In this document: positions 34,417 through 44,516 of the stretch, in pieces
Position numbering within the stretch: the first letter of the stretch is position 1
Layout: each line of letters opens with the position of its first letter
Assembly (NCBI GenBank): GCA_014800245.1
Contig: JAAVGM010000012.1
Location: forward strand, 1-54,331
Length of the DNA stretch: 54,331 bases
Reading direction: 5' to 3'
DNA from: Bacteroidales bacterium
GTDB taxonomy: Bacteria; Bacteroidota; Bacteroidia; Bacteroidales; Muribaculaceae
Position numbers and translations under genes: made by a program
Notes under the pieces: model-generated
Database searches by the model: none
What the model saw: only the letters and a program-made list of their open reading frames with translations
Told to the model about the DNA's origin: nothing

Positions 34417-35112
34417 ATGGAAGCCGCTATAAAATGTGTGGCCATCGATGATGAACCGTTGGCCTTGGAAATAATAGATAATTTTTGTCAACGACTTGGA
34501 AATGTTGCGTTGAAGAAATTCACTGACCCTAAGGAGGGGTTGGAGTATATTTTGAACGATCAGCCCGACATTGTGTTTCTGGATATAGAGATGGATGCAA
34601 TGGATGGGATAACGATAGCATCGCAGCTCCCTGCGGATTGTTGCTTTATTTTCACGACAGCTTATTTGAAATATGCACTCAATGGCTTTGATCTCGATGC
34701 AGTGGATTATCTCCATAAACCCTTTGCGTTCGGGAGATTTCAAGTGGCATTTGCAAAGGCACTCCGACGTATCGGGCGGCAACCGATACAGACTTCTTCA
34801 CAGTGTATAGTGCTAAAGCAGGATTATAATAATATATCGATTCCACTTGATGATATAATGTATATTGAAGCAGTGGAGGGATATTCAAAAATCTTTCGGA
34901 GTTCGGGCGAGTGTGTTATGTCGAGGATTCTCCTTAAAAATATCCTGGCAATGCTTCCTGCGAATGATTTTCTGAGGATTCATAGATCGTTCATTGTGTC
35001 TCGTTCGAAAGTGCAATCGTTCAAGAAACAAGAATTAATGCTTAGCAATGGCAAAACGCTACCTGTGGGACGACTCTATGCTCCAGACCTGATTAATACA
35101 TTCAACGCATGA
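34417..35112 (+). CDS. LytTR-family response regulator
   Basis: From ATG 34417 this is a 231-aa protein. An ATG at 34363 lies inside the kinase gene and is not likely used. The receiver domain has Asp11/Asp12, phosphoacceptor Asp56 (FLDIEMD), the TTAY switch and YLHKPF. The C-terminal LytTR DNA-binding domain (about 130-230) has YIEAVEGYSKIF and FLRIHRSFIVSR. It is coupled to the kinase, with 2 bases between stop and start. LytTR regulators typically bind paired short motifs. Candidate sites would lie in the 33242-33370 divergent region. Confidence 0.95.
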   Translation: MEAAIKCVAIDDEPLALEIIDNFCQRLGNVALKKFTDPKEGLEYILNDQPDIVFLDIEMDAMDGITIASQLPADCCFIFTTAYLKYALNGFDLDAVDYLHKPFAFGRFQVAFAKALRRIGRQPIQTSSQCIVLKQDYNNISIPLDDIMYIEAVEGYSKIFRSSGECVMSRILLKNILAMLPANDFLRIHRSFIVSRSKVQSFKKQELMLSNGKTLPVGRLYAPDLINTFNA

Positions 35113-35157
35113 TTCTTTTGTGTCCGGAGGCTGGTACACGTAGAAAGGTTTGTTTTT

Positions 35158-35267
35158 GGAAAAGTGTATATTTTAGGGGTTAAAGTTATAGGAAAAGTGT
35201 ATTTTTTACTTGTTGATTTTATAGGAAAAGTGTATATTTGTGGGGTAAAATTCATAGGAAAAGTGTA
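35158..35267 (+). repeat. Four copies of GGAAAAGTGTA at exact 33-bp spacing
   Basis: The 11-base motif occurs at 35158, 35191, 35224 and 35257, always 33 bases apart. The last three copies extend to ATAGGAAAAGTGTA. The bases between copies are only partly conserved. The array fills the space before the DUF4143 ATPase gene and overlaps its promoter: copy 3 touches the -7 box and copy 4 lies between the likely start site and the ATG. It may be an operator array, a set of tandem promoters or a slippage-prone minisatellite. Confidence 0.9.
35210..35240 (+). promoter_or_regulatory. Promoter of the DUF4143 ATPase gene
   Basis: TTG (35210-35212), 20 bases, then TATATTTG (35233-35240). The -7 box overlaps the end of repeat copy 3. 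Weaker versions of the -7 box (TATATTTT, TATTTTTT) follow copies 1 and 2. Confidence 0.65.
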
Positions 35268-35271
35268 GATT

Positions 35272-36624
35272 ATGCTATATAGAAAAATAGAAAAGGATAT
35301 ATATCAACATTTTATCTCAAAATCGGATAAGATTTTGATGTTGACAGGTGCACGACAAACAGGAAAGTCGTTTATCATCAATTACGTTGCTTCGAAAATT
35401 TTCAAGAATGTGGTTGAGATAAACCTTATTGAAGACTACGAGGGGGATCGTCTCTTTGAATCTGTATCTTCCCTGGAAGAGTTTCATTTGCGTCTAAGTT
35501 CTGTGGCAGGGGATAGATTGGGAAGTAAAGATGAAACTCTTGTCTTTCTCGACGAAATTCAACAGTATCCTAAATTGCTAACCCTTTTGAAATTCTTACG
35601 CCAGGAGGGGAGATATACCTACGCTGTCAGTGGATCGTTATTGGGATTGACATTAAAGCATACAACCTCTATTCCAGTCGGTTCGCTTGCTCTAATGCAC
35701 ATGTACCCACTCGACTTTGAAGAGTTTTTGATAGCTAATAATGTCGGAGAAGAAGCAATAAATGGGATAAGAAAGCTTTTTAATGATAGAAAGGGTTTGG
35801 ATGAACCAATGCATAATCATATTATGGGGCTTTTCAAACGATACTTGCTCATCGGAGGGATGCCTCAGGCTGTGCAAGAGTTTGTTAATTCACGCAATCT
35901 TGTTACTGTGAGAGCTATTCAAAACGATATCCATAAACTCTATGAAGCCGATGCCACAAAATATGATATAGAGCATAGATTACATATCGAAAGAATATAC
36001 GAGATGATTCCATCCGCTATGGAAAGCCATAAGAAGAGGATTGTGTATCGTGATATTGAAAATAAAGCTAAAGGGCGTCATAGCGATTATGTAGAGGAAT
36101 TCGACTTCCTTTCGGCCTCCGGTGTGGCATTGGAGGTTAAAGCTATTTCCAATCCTTCATTCCCACTCATAGAGTCGGGGGTAAAGAATCTTCTAAAACT
36201 ATATCTTAATGATGTGGGTATGTTGACAGGGATTCTCTATCGTAACAATATCAAACCTGTGATGGATTCAGAATGCAGCGTCAATTTAGGAAGCGTGTAT
36301 GAATCAGTTGTGGCGATGGAACTGGCGGCCCATGGTCATAAACTTTTCTATTATGATAATAAAAAGAATGGAGAAGTGGATTTCCTCATAGATGATTACT
36401 ATGATCTGTCAGCAATGGCTATCGAGGTGAAGTCGGGAAAGGACTATACTGTCCACAGTGCATTGAATAGATTGCTGGAAAATATAGATTATCGCTTGGA
36501 AAAAGGGATAGTGCTGAGCAATTCGCGAGAAGTGCGCCAGGATGGACAAGTCATTTATATGCCAATTTATTACGTGATGTTTTTAGACGGGAAGGGGAGC
36601 ACAGAGGAAGAAATTTTACTTTAA
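35272..36624 (+). CDS. AAA ATPase with DUF4143 domain
   Basis: This 450-aa protein has an N-terminal AAA_14 ATPase with Walker A GARQTGKS (residues 26-33) and Walker B LVFLDEIQQYP. The C-terminal DUF4143 region resembles a PD-(D/E)xK nuclease: GEVDFLID (Asp) followed by AIEVKSGK (Glu-x-Lys). Such ATPases are abundant in gut Bacteroidota and often occur in many paralogous copies. Their function is unknown, with proposals including defence and nucleic-acid processing. It is monocistronic and preceded by the 33-bp repeat array, which suggests tight or variable control. The nuclease-like motif is complete, so DNA cleavage is plausible but unproven. Confidence 0.92.
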   Translation: MLYRKIEKDIYQHFISKSDKILMLTGARQTGKSFIINYVASKIFKNVVEINLIEDYEGDRLFESVSSLEEFHLRLSSVAGDRLGSKDETLVFLDEIQQYPKLLTLLKFLRQEGRYTYAVSGSLLGLTLKHTTSIPVGSLALMHMYPLDFEEFLIANNVGEEAINGIRKLFNDRKGLDEPMHNHIMGLFKRYLLIGGMPQAVQEFVNSRNLVTVRAIQNDIHKLYEADATKYDIEHRLHIERIYEMIPSAMESHKKRIVYRDIENKAKGRHSDYVEEFDFLSASGVALEVKAISNPSFPLIESGVKNLLKLYLNDVGMLTGILYRNNIKPVMDSECSVNLGSVYESVVAMELAAHGHKLFYYDNKKNGEVDFLIDDYYDLSAMAIEVKSGKDYTVHSALNRLLENIDYRLEKGIVLSNSREVRQDGQVIYMPIYYVMFLDGKGSTEEEILL

Positions 36625-36669
36625 ATGGGGTTTAAAATGATAAAAAATGTATTATTTTTGTTGTAAATG

Positions 36670-36700
36670 TTGTCAGATAGAAATTAAATGTTTAATTTTG
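36670..36700 (+). promoter_or_regulatory. Promoter of asnA
   Basis: TTG (36670-36672), 20 bases, then TAATTTTG (36693-36700) fits the Bacteroidota promoter. The start site would be near 36706. Confidence 0.75.
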
Positions 36701-36776
36701 TTGACATAAATTAAATGATATGGGTCTGAAAAAGGATATTTGCTTTATTTCATGCCCGAAATCAATACCCAAAGCT

Positions 36777-37811
36777 ATGGCATTAATACTTCCAAAGAAT
36801 TACAGGCAGAAGATCACGCCTGAAACCACCGAAGTGGCTATCAAGATGATCAAAGAATATTTCCAGAAAGCTCTTTCCGAATCCTTGAATCTGCGTCGCG
36901 TCACTGCTCCGCTCTTCGTGCTCTCAGGCACGGGTCTGAATGATGACCTTAATGGAGTGGAACGAGCTGTGAAATTCCCTGTGAAGGCTTTATCCGATAA
37001 GCAGGCTGAGGTGGTGCATTCATTGGCTAAATGGAAAAGAGTGAAATTAGGCGCCTACGATATTGCCCCTCATTACGGACTCTATACCGATATGAATGCT
37101 ATCCGCGCTGACGAGGATCTTGATAATCTTCATTCACTATATGTGGATCAATGGGACTGGGAGCAAACCATCAATCGCGAAGACCGCAACCTTGCTTATC
37201 TTAAGGAAACAGTAGAGAAAATTTATGCAGCTCTGAAAGCAACAGAGAAAAAGGTATATGAGCAGTTTCCGCATATCACTCCGCGTCTTCCTGAAAAGAT
37301 TACGTTCATACATAGCGAGGAATTACTTAAGGAATATCCCGGTCTGTCACGCGAGGAACGAGAAAGCGAAGCGGCAAAGAAATATGGTGCAATCTTTCTT
37401 ATCGGAATAGGAAATCCTCTCTCAGACGGGGAACCACATGACGGACGCGCGCCCGACTATGACGACTGGAGCACACCGAACGAAGATGGATATTATGGAC
37501 TGAACGGTGATATAATCGTATGGGATTCCACTCTCGGAAGAGCCTTTGAGATCTCTTCAATGGGTATCCGTGTGGATGAAGATGCGTTGGATCGCCAATT
37601 GAAATTAAGAGGTTGCGAGGATAGGAAGGAGTTGAATTTCCATAAGCGACTTCTTAACCATGAACTTCCTTATTCTATCGGCGGCGGTATCGGTCAGAGC
37701 CGACTCTGCATGTTGATGCTTCAGAAGGCTCATATTGGAGAAGTACAGGCTTCCATCTGGCCCGAAGAACAGATAGAAGCCTGCAAGAAAGCGGGAATAG
37801 AGCTGCTTTAA
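36777..37811 (+). CDS. asnA: Aspartate-ammonia ligase (asparagine synthetase A)
   Basis: This 344-aa enzyme makes asparagine from aspartate, ammonia and ATP. It has the class II tRNA-synthetase-like fold, with [39 protein letters not shown] and [13 protein letters not shown]. An earlier in-frame ATG (36720) would add 19 residues that have no counterpart in known AsnA proteins. The ATG at 36777 aligns with the usual N-terminus and leaves a leader of about 70 bases. It converges on metH with the two stop codons overlapping by 4 bases. Confidence 0.95.
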   Translation: MALILPKNYRQKITPETTEVAIKMIKEYFQKALSESLNLRRVTAPLFVLSGTGLNDDLNGVERAVKFPVKALSDKQAEVVHSLAKWKRVKLGAYDIAPHYGLYTDMNAIRADEDLDNLHSLYVDQWDWEQTINREDRNLAYLKETVEKIYAALKATEKKVYEQFPHITPRLPEKITFIHSEELLKEYPGLSREERESEAAKKYGAIFLIGIGNPLSDGEPHDGRAPDYDDWSTPNEDGYYGLNGDIIVWDSTLGRAFEISSMGIRVDEDALDRQLKLRGCEDRKELNFHKRLLNHELPYSIGGGIGQSRLCMLMLQKAHIGEVQASIWPEEQIEACKKAGIELL

Positions 37812-40800
37812 ATACTTAAAAAGGGGATTAATCTGTCGAGGGTTAATCCTCTTCTTTTTGCATAATCTTCCTTGGATTCTTCGGATAATGCTCCGACTTC
37901 AAAATATCTCGATGTAGGATTCCCGATGATCAGCCCGGTGGTGGTGGCAGATGGCGAGAGTGCACCGTGTTCAGTGGCCTGAATACCTAAAGATGCATAA
38001 TCAAGCATCTCATCGAGAAGGAACACAAGAGACTGATCCGGAAGGGAGGAATAGCCTACGGCAGGGCGTATCCCTGTATTCTCCTCTATACCCCACAACT
38101 CTTTCCTAACATAGCGATGCATCCATTCGGTGGCAGCCTCAGCCAAGCGGTGAGAAAGGGATTGCAGGAGAAGTGAACGGTATTCATCCGATTGACGTAA
38201 GGATTCAATCTGTTCAGGTATTCCGCTTTCGGCCAAGGTAACGGCAAACAGACCTATATGATCACCCTCGGAGAATATGAAATCACTCATGGCATATGTA
38301 TGTCCGGTGACAGGGTTGGGCGTAAGGGATCGAAGAGTGGGTAGGGTCAGTTTGTCGCCGATTATGATGTTGTCGCCTTCAGCACGAGCATCAGTTATAA
38401 TAACTTTACTCTTAATTGTGCAATTTAAAGAACTGAGCAAATCCTTGGCATCATTAATTAATCTGTCAGACTCATGGCAGCTACCACATTCACAGCGATG
38501 CTTTTTATCTGCGTCTGCTGGGTTAAGATTCCATTCAGAAAGAAAAGCTCGCCAATTAATAAGAGGGGAAACCTCTTGAATGGGTATTTCGAGAATAAAC
38601 TCACCGGTTTTTAATGGCGCAGGAGCAGGCATTTCAACTTTAGCCGCTCTTTCTTGCGCCTCTGCAAGAGAAAGCTGTGGAGCTTTCCCTTCATATTCAT
38701 TCCTTATCTTTTCCTGCTTAGCCTTATGCTCCGCTAAAGCTGAGGGATATCCGTTGCCGGTGAATTCCTTAATCACAGGAGGGAGAGAGGCAGCGTCGGA
38801 AGTGTGAACCACTGCACCTGAATAAAGAGGCGCAAGTTTTACGGCTGTATGAAGATCCGAAGTGGTTGCTCCTCCGACAAAAAGGGGTATATCAAGCTCC
38901 TCTTTCTCTAACATTCCGGCTATTACACCCATCTCATGAAGAGAGGGGGTGATAAGTCCGCTAAGACCAATTGCCACAGCATTCATCTCCTTAGCTGTAT
39001 TGATAATCTTCTCTGGATCCACCATTACTCCGAGATCTTCCACCTCGAATCCGCTGCAGCGAAGCACTACTGCCACGATATTCTTTCCGATATCATGGAC
39101 ATCTCCTTTAACTGTGGCCATTACCACAAGAGGGCGACGAGAGTCGGAAGCCGACTGATTAACTTCCGTATTTTCTATACTATTTTCAATATCGGATTCC
39201 TTATTATTCTGCTCTTCAATTATAGGAGTGAGAATCTCGACGGCAGCTTTCATCACCGAGGCAGATCTCACCACCTGAGGAAGGAACATGTCGCCACGTC
39301 CGAATCTCTCCCCAACTCGGTTCATCCCCTCCATCAAGGCTTTCTCCACAACCACCATAGCAGACCCTCCACATTCCGCCAGAGCGGCATCAAGAACAGA
39401 AGCCAATGATGAGGAATCGCCATCTATTAGCATTTGTGCCAATCGCTCGCACGCAGAGATGTTCTCTCCCTTCTTTATTGAAGGCTGCGAAATATTTTGA
39501 TTTGCTGCAGCCGCTTTCTTGGCAGCTTTCTCTGCATCAAGTTTCTTTTTCAGATTCATAGCGTAGGAAAGGAGTGCATCCGTTGCGCTTTCGTGTTTAT
39601 TCAGGATAACATCCTCCACAAGGCCATGCAATTCTTCATCAATCCATTCCGACGAGAGAGGCGTTGCGGGGTTGATGATAGCCATATCCATCCCCATCGC
39701 GATATTCTTTTCAAGGAAAAGGGCATGCATCGCTTTTCTCACCGGATCAATCCCCCGGAAAGAGAAAGAGAGATTGCTTACTCCTCCGCTCACCTTCGCA
39801 CCGGGGAGATTCTGCTTTATCCATTCTGTGGTTCGGATAAAATCGAGAGCATATGAGTCATGTTCCTTTATGCCTGTCGCCACGGCAAGCACGTTGGGAT
39901 CAAAAATGATATCCTCAGCCGGGATGCCTGCATCGACAAGAAGATGATAAGCACGAGAGCAGATCTCCACGCGACGCTCAAACGTGTCGGCCTGACCTTT
40001 CTCATCGAAAGCCATGACCACCATTGCGCATCCAAGAGAATGAATCTCCAAGGCCCTTGATAAGAATTCCTCCTCGCCATTCTTTAGGGATATTGAATTG
40101 ACAATCCCTTTGAGAGGAAGAAGACGGAGAGCATTCGAGATAACAGAGAAATCGGAGGAGTCGATCATCAGGGGCATTGAGGCTGTGCGCGGATCTGCTG
40201 AAAGACGGGTGATAAAAGTTGTCATGCTTTCAGAAGCATTAAGCATCGCATCATCCATATTTATATCCAACACTCCGGCACCTTTCGCTACCTGACCGGC
40301 GGCTATGTCAAGACATTCACGCCAATTCTTTTCCGATACCAAGCGAAGAAATTTACGAGAACCTGCCACATTGCAACGCTCCCCAACCTTTATAAATTCC
40401 TTATTTTTCACTTCTTTGTCAGAATTTACGGCAGAAGCTTGGCGAGGTGAAGATCTCTTAGCCTCTTCAGCAATCAGGCGTATATGGTCGGGAGTTGTGC
40501 CGCAACATCCACCGATTATATTTACCAAACCTTCGGAAAGGATTTCCCGAGCTTCGAGAACCATAGTTTGAGGAGTATCGAGATAGCATCCCATAGCATC
40601 GGGAAGTCCGGCATTGGGATGCACCGATACAAATTTATTGGTCATCGCCGATAGCTGTTCGAGATAGGGGAGCAATTGCTTCGCGCCAAAACCGCAGTTG
40701 AGACCGAAAGAGACAGGATCGGCATGACCGAGAGCCTCAATAAACTCAGTAAGCGTCTGCCCTGAAAGTAATCTTCCATTCTCCGTCAAAGTAGCGGAAA

Positions 40801-41428
40801 TCATTATAGGTATCTTCTTGCCTAATTTATTGAATGCAGCCGAGATTCCATACACTGCAGCCTTCGCATTGAGAGTGTCGAAGATTGTTTCGAGCAGTAG
40901 GAGATCCACGCCACCCTCAATTAAAGCCGTGGCCTGTTCTTCATAAGCTGCCGCCATATTGTCGAAATCCTTTGCAGGATCCGCTGAATCCTGCATTGAG
41001 ATAGAGAGCGAAACTCCGGTGGGTCCCATGCTTCCGGCCACGAAAGGTCGCTTATAATCATCTATAGCATATTTCATGCAATATTCATCCACAGCCTTGC
41101 GAGCTAACTTAGCCCCTTCATGACAGATTTCAGATACGAAACCGGTTATTTTATACTCCGAAAGAGAAAGACGATTCGCATTGAAAGTGTCGGTGGAGAT
41201 GATGTCAGCTCCCGCCTCAAGATATTTTCGATGAATGTCGGAAATGAGTTCGGGACAGGAGAGAACAAGAACATCGTTGCATCCCTTCAGCGCGACAGGA
41301 TGGTCGGCAAATTTCTCACCTCGGAAATCATTTTCCGAGAGAGAAGCATTCATTATCATAGTTCCCATTGCGCCGTCGAGCACAAGAATTTCATGTGGCA
41401 ATCGGGAAGTTATTCTATCGTGCAACAT
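37808..41428 (-). CDS. metH: Cobalamin-dependent methionine synthase
   Basis: This 1206-aa four-module enzyme transfers the methyl group from methyltetrahydrofolate through cobalamin to homocysteine. The homocysteine module (1-330) has the zinc cysteines in LNCGFG (near 243) and GGCCGT (near 308). The pterin-binding module is about 345-610. The cobalamin module is about 650-890, with GDVHDIGKN (ligand His near 775). The C-terminal reactivation module (about 930-1206) has [13 protein letters not shown]. All modules are present. It lies 9 bases after metF in the same operon. Activity needs imported or salvaged vitamin B12. No B12 riboswitch is visible in front of the operon. Confidence 0.97.
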   Translation of the reverse strand: MLHDRITSRLPHEILVLDGAMGTMIMNASLSENDFRGEKFADHPVALKGCNDVLVLSCPELISDIHRKYLEAGADIISTDTFNANRLSLSEYKITGFVSEICHEGAKLARKAVDEYCMKYAIDDYKRPFVAGSMGPTGVSLSISMQDSADPAKDFDNMAAAYEEQATALIEGGVDLLLLETIFDTLNAKAAVYGISAAFNKLGKKIPIMISATLTENGRLLSGQTLTEFIEALGHADPVSFGLNCGFGAKQLLPYLEQLSAMTNKFVSVHPNAGLPDAMGCYLDTPQTMVLEAREILSEGLVNIIGGCCGTTPDHIRLIAEEAKRSSPRQASAVNSDKEVKNKEFIKVGERCNVAGSRKFLRLVSEKNWRECLDIAAGQVAKGAGVLDINMDDAMLNASESMTTFITRLSADPRTASMPLMIDSSDFSVISNALRLLPLKGIVNSISLKNGEEEFLSRALEIHSLGCAMVVMAFDEKGQADTFERRVEICSRAYHLLVDAGIPAEDIIFDPNVLAVATGIKEHDSYALDFIRTTEWIKQNLPGAKVSGGVSNLSFSFRGIDPVRKAMHALFLEKNIAMGMDMAIINPATPLSSEWIDEELHGLVEDVILNKHESATDALLSYAMNLKKKLDAEKAAKKAAAANQNISQPSIKKGENISACERLAQMLIDGDSSSLASVLDAALAECGGSAMVVVEKALMEGMNRVGERFGRGDMFLPQVVRSASVMKAAVEILTPIIEEQNNKESDIENSIENTEVNQSASDSRRPLVVMATVKGDVHDIGKNIVAVVLRCSGFEVEDLGVMVDPEKIINTAKEMNAVAIGLSGLITPSLHEMGVIAGMLEKEELDIPLFVGGATTSDLHTAVKLAPLYSGAVVHTSDAASLPPVIKEFTGNGYPSALAEHKAKQEKIRNEYEGKAPQLSLAEAQERAAKVEMPAPAPLKTGEFILEIPIQEVSPLINWRAFLSEWNLNPADADKKHRCECGSCHESDRLINDAKDLLSSLNCTIKSKVIITDARAEGDNIIIGDKLTLPTLRSLTPNPVTGHTYAMSDFIFSEGDHIGLFAVTLAESGIPEQIESLRQSDEYRSLLLQSLSHRLAEAATEWMHRYVRKELWGIEENTGIRPAVGYSSLPDQSLVFLLDEMLDYASLGIQATEHGALSPSATTTGLIIGNPTSRYFEVGALSEESKEDYAKRRGLTLDRLIPFLSI

Positions 41429-41437
41429 AAGTAAAAA

Positions 41438-42394
41438 TCAATAAATCGATTTGGCCACTTTCTGAACGCTGTCAGAAGCGTAATGAGTGTAGAAATGTAT
41501 TCCGGGCACTCCCTTTTCAATCAATTCCTTACACTGCGATATGCACCATTCTACACCACACGCGGCAGCCGCTGCATCGGAATCACATTTCATTAGTTCG
41601 CGAGAGAAAGCCTCCGGTATGTCGATATGGAACACGCGGGGAAGGACAGTCATCTGATGCGCTTTCGTTATGGGTTTTATGCCCGGAATAATCGGTACAT
41701 TAATCCCGACCTGTCGGCAGCGGTCCACAAATTCAAAATACTTGTCATTGTCGAAGAACATTTGAGTGACAAGGTATTTAGCGCCGTTATCCACCTTCAT
41801 CTTGGCATATTCAAGATCAAATTCAAGGTTTGGCGCTTCCTCATGTTTTTCGGGATAACAAGCCATGCCATAAGAGAAAGGGGTGTCGATACCTTCGATT
41901 TTTGTACCATCGATGCCGATTCCGGCATTGAAATCATTGACTTGCTTCTGAAGATCAGTGGCAAACTGATTGAACTTCTCCGGATCCTGCTTCTGAGTTT
42001 CAATCGATTTTGAATCTCCGCGCAGAAGAAGGAGATTGGTTATGCCAAGGAAATTGAGATCCAGAAGTGCGTATTCTGTTTCATCCTTCGAAAAACCCTT
42101 GCATATTATATGAGGTACGGTAGGGATTCCATATTTATTCTGTATGGCTGCGGCAATCGCCACAGTGCCGGGGCGACGTCGAATAGTGGTGCGACGATGC
42201 GAGCCATCCTCTTGCGGAATATAAATTGCCTCGCTATGATGGGAGGTGATATTGATATATGAGGGGTCAAACTCCAGAAGTTTATCAATAATAGAATAAA
42301 CTCTATACACACTGTTGCCTTTCAAAGGGGGAAGAATCTCGAAAGAAAAAAGCGGAGAGTCTGATGAATTTATTTTATCTGCGATAGCAGTCAT
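41438..42394 (-). CDS. metF: 5,10-methylenetetrahydrofolate reductase
   Basis: This 318-aa flavoenzyme produces 5-methyltetrahydrofolate, the methyl donor used by MetH. The N-terminal FSFEILPPLKG holds the catalytic Glu. YINITSHHSE, LLLLRGDS and VTQMFFDN are typical family stretches. It is 9 bases upstream of metH and 90 bases downstream of metY, with a hairpin in the latter gap, so metF-metH form one unit and may be partly insulated from metY. Confidence 0.95.
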   Translation of the reverse strand: MTAIADKINSSDSPLFSFEILPPLKGNSVYRVYSIIDKLLEFDPSYINITSHHSEAIYIPQEDGSHRRTTIRRRPGTVAIAAAIQNKYGIPTVPHIICKGFSKDETEYALLDLNFLGITNLLLLRGDSKSIETQKQDPEKFNQFATDLQKQVNDFNAGIGIDGTKIEGIDTPFSYGMACYPEKHEEAPNLEFDLEYAKMKVDNGAKYLVTQMFFDNDKYFEFVDRCRQVGINVPIIPGIKPITKAHQMTVLPRVFHIDIPEAFSRELMKCDSDAAAAACGVEWCISQCKELIEKGVPGIHFYTHYASDSVQKVAKSIY

Positions 42395-42422
42395 ATACTA
42401 ACTTTCTTAATTAACGAATGAA

Positions 42423-42451
42423 GCAGACAGCCGACAGAATCGGCCGTCTGC
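42423..42451 (-). terminator. Hairpin between metY and metF
   Basis: GCAGAC-a-GCCGA (42423-42434) pairs with TCGGC-c-GTCTGC (42440-42451), 11 bp with one mismatch. The minus strand lacks a strong T-tract after it, so this is a partial terminator or an mRNA-stability element. Confidence 0.5.
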
Positions 42452-42484
42452 AAGGGAAATATTAGTGTTGGAAGTGTAGTAATC

Positions 42485-43774
42485 TCACACTTTATCAAGA
42501 GCCTGCGAAAGATCGGCGATGATATCATCTATGTGCTCTGTGCCGATGCTCAGACGCACGGTAGTAGGAGTGATGTGCTGATGCTCCAACTCTTCGGGAG
42601 AAAGCTGTGAGTGGGTGGTGGTGTAGGGATGAATCACCAGGCTCTTCACATCCGCCACATTCGCAAGAAGCGAGAAGATTTCAAGCGAATCGATGAATTT
42701 CCAGGCATCCTTTTCATCTCCCTTTATCTCGAAAGTGAAGATAGATCCTGCTCCGTTGGGATAGAGTTTTGTATAAAGTTCGTGATCCTTATGGTCGGGA
42801 AGTGAGGGATGATTCACTTTTGATACTTTAGGATGATTTGCAAGGAATTCAACCACCTTGAGTGCGTTCTCTACATGGCGTTCCACACGGAGAGAAAGCG
42901 TTTCCACACCTTGAAGGATTATGAATGCGTTGAAAGGGGAGATGCAAGCGCCTGTGTCGCGAAGAACGACTGCGCGTATTCTTGTTACAAACGCAGCCGG
43001 ACCGGCTACCTCGGCAAAAACGGCTCCATGATAGCTGGGGTCTGGTTTTGCAAGAGTAGGGAATTTATCAGGATAGTTTGACCAGGGGAAAGTTCCTCCA
43101 TCCACGACGATACCTCCGAGGGAAGTTCCGTGTCCGCCGAGGAACTTTGTGGCGGAATGCACCACAATGTCCGCACCCTTTTCGAGTGGGCGAGCGAGGA
43201 AGGGGGTTCCGAATGTATTATCCACAATCAAAGGGATTGCATGACGATGGGCGATTTCAGCTAAAGCCTCGATATCTGTTACGTCGCAATTGGGGTTTCC
43301 GAAGGTTTCTACAAAAAGAAGTTTTGTGTTTGGCTGCATAGCCTTCTCAACAGCTTCAAGGTCGCTCACATCCACGAAAGTGCTGGATATTCCACGAGTT
43401 GAGAGTGTATTGGCTATAAGATTGGTGGATCCTCCATAGAGATTGTCGGCTGCGAGAACATGGTCGCCATTCACAGCGATATTCTCAATTGCATAGTCGA
43501 TAGCGGCTGCCCCGCTGGCAACAGCCAAAGCCGCAATTCCCCCCTCAAGAGCTGCTACACGCTCCTCAAGCACAGCCTGTGTAGAGTTGGTGAGACGGCC
43601 GTAGATATTCCCGGCATCCTTTAGAGCAAAGCGGTCGGCCGCATGTTGGGAATCGCGGAAAACGTATGAGGTGGTTTGATAAATAGGCACAGCGCGTGCA
43701 TCGGTAGCCGGATCCGGCTGTTCCTGACCAACATGAAGCTGAAGGGTCTCGAAGTGTAGATTTTCTTTTGCCAT
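42485..43774 (-). CDS. metY: O-acetylhomoserine sulfhydrylase (aminocarboxypropyltransferase)
   Basis: This 429-aa PLP enzyme of the Cys/Met metabolism family makes homocysteine directly from O-acetylhomoserine and sulfide, supplying MetH. The start [24 protein letters not shown] is the family N-terminus, with IYQTTSYVF and YGRLTNSTQ following. The PLP lysine is in [14 protein letters not shown]. The C-terminal [15 protein letters not shown] is typical. It has its own promoter at 43799-43830 and a leader of only about 20 bases, so no riboswitch fits. The divergent Lrp-type gene is a likely regulator. Confidence 0.95.
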   Translation of the reverse strand: MAKENLHFETLQLHVGQEQPDPATDARAVPIYQTTSYVFRDSQHAADRFALKDAGNIYGRLTNSTQAVLEERVAALEGGIAALAVASGAAAIDYAIENIAVNGDHVLAADNLYGGSTNLIANTLSTRGISSTFVDVSDLEAVEKAMQPNTKLLFVETFGNPNCDVTDIEALAEIAHRHAIPLIVDNTFGTPFLARPLEKGADIVVHSATKFLGGHGTSLGGIVVDGGTFPWSNYPDKFPTLAKPDPSYHGAVFAEVAGPAAFVTRIRAVVLRDTGACISPFNAFIILQGVETLSLRVERHVENALKVVEFLANHPKVSKVNHPSLPDHKDHELYTKLYPNGAGSIFTFEIKGDEKDAWKFIDSLEIFSLLANVADVKSLVIHPYTTTHSQLSPEELEHQHITPTTVRLSIGTEHIDDIIADLSQALDKV

Positions 43775-43798
43775 AATCGTTTGTATTTTTTTTCTGAT

Positions 43799-43830
43799 GC
43801 AAAGTTACAATAACTTTATTTATTTTCCAA
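43799..43830 (-). promoter_or_regulatory. Promoter of metY
   Basis: On the minus strand, TTG (43828-43830), 20 bases, then TAACTTTGC (43799-43807) is a full match to the Bacteroidota promoter. The start site is near 43793. Confidence 0.82.
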
Positions 43831-43941
43831 GAGAATTTGATTATTTAGAAATAATAACTAATTTTGTATTTTGTTGTAGAAAATATATAATGTGGGAATA
43901 AGTATTTGCCCATATTTGTAGAATAAAATTCTGTTATAATT

Positions 43942-44406
43942 ATGGACTATCAATTAGATGAGAAAGATTTGGAGATTCTTTCAGAGCTTCAGCGTGATGC
44001 CCGACAGACAAACAAGGAGCTTTCGCAGGCAATAAATCTTTCCACCACCCCGACATTTGAACGAGTAAAGCGCCTTGAAAAAGAGGGGTATATAAAGAAA
44101 TATACGGCTGTTCTTGATGCTGATAAGCTGAATAGAGGATTCATAGCCTTCTGTTACCTTAAAATGAAGCAGCATACATATGAGAATGCAAAAAGGATTA
44201 TGGAGGCAGTGCAAAGTGTGCCGGAAATAGCGGAGTGTTATAATATTTCCGGAGATTATGATTTTCTATTAAAGATCTATACTAAGGATATGAAGGAGTA
44301 TCAGAAATTTCTTCTGCGCATTCTTGGAGAAATAGATTGCATTGGTTCCTTAAATAGTTCCTTTGTATTGGGGGAGATAAAGAATATGCATCAGCTTCCA
44401 ATATAG
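43942..44406 (+). CDS. Lrp/AsnC-family transcriptional regulator
   Basis: This 154-aa protein has an N-terminal winged helix-turn-helix (about 1-60, LDEKDLEILSELQRDARQT and LSTTPTFERVKRLE) and a RAM ligand-binding domain (about 70-150, ending in a GEIKNMHQLPI tail). Family members form octamers and sense amino acids. It diverges from metY, with 167 bases between start codons, so control of metY and possibly of itself is likely. The ligand (methionine, leucine or another amino acid) cannot be told from sequence. Confidence 0.94.
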   Translation: MDYQLDEKDLEILSELQRDARQTNKELSQAINLSTTPTFERVKRLEKEGYIKKYTAVLDADKLNRGFIAFCYLKMKQHTYENAKRIMEAVQSVPEIAECYNISGDYDFLLKIYTKDMKEYQKFLLRILGEIDCIGSLNSSFVLGEIKNMHQLPI

Positions 44407-44446
44407 GCTTTCACAGTAAAAAGAAACGATATTTTAATATAACTAC

Positions 44447-44489
44447 ATTTAAAAAATTCCCCGGCTGCCTACTCTCGGCAGCCGGGGAA
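44447..44489 (-). terminator. Intrinsic terminator of glnS
   Basis: A 12-bp stem (TTCCCCGGCTGC 44457-44468 with its complement 44478-44489) is followed on the minus strand by a T-tract (44447-44456). It lies 28 bases after the glnS stop. Confidence 0.9.
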
Positions 44490-44516
44490 ACGCGATATAT
44501 AATAAAAAGGGGTTGA

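Noticed and set aside
35158..35267. Repeat array considered as a CRISPR
   Set aside because: Only four 11-14 bp copies, spacers partly conserved and no cas genes nearby. Placement over a promoter suggests regulation.
43775..43807. Possible SAM or B12 riboswitch before the methionine genes
   Set aside because: The metY leader is about 20 bases long, and no B12 box or SAM-type fold is present.
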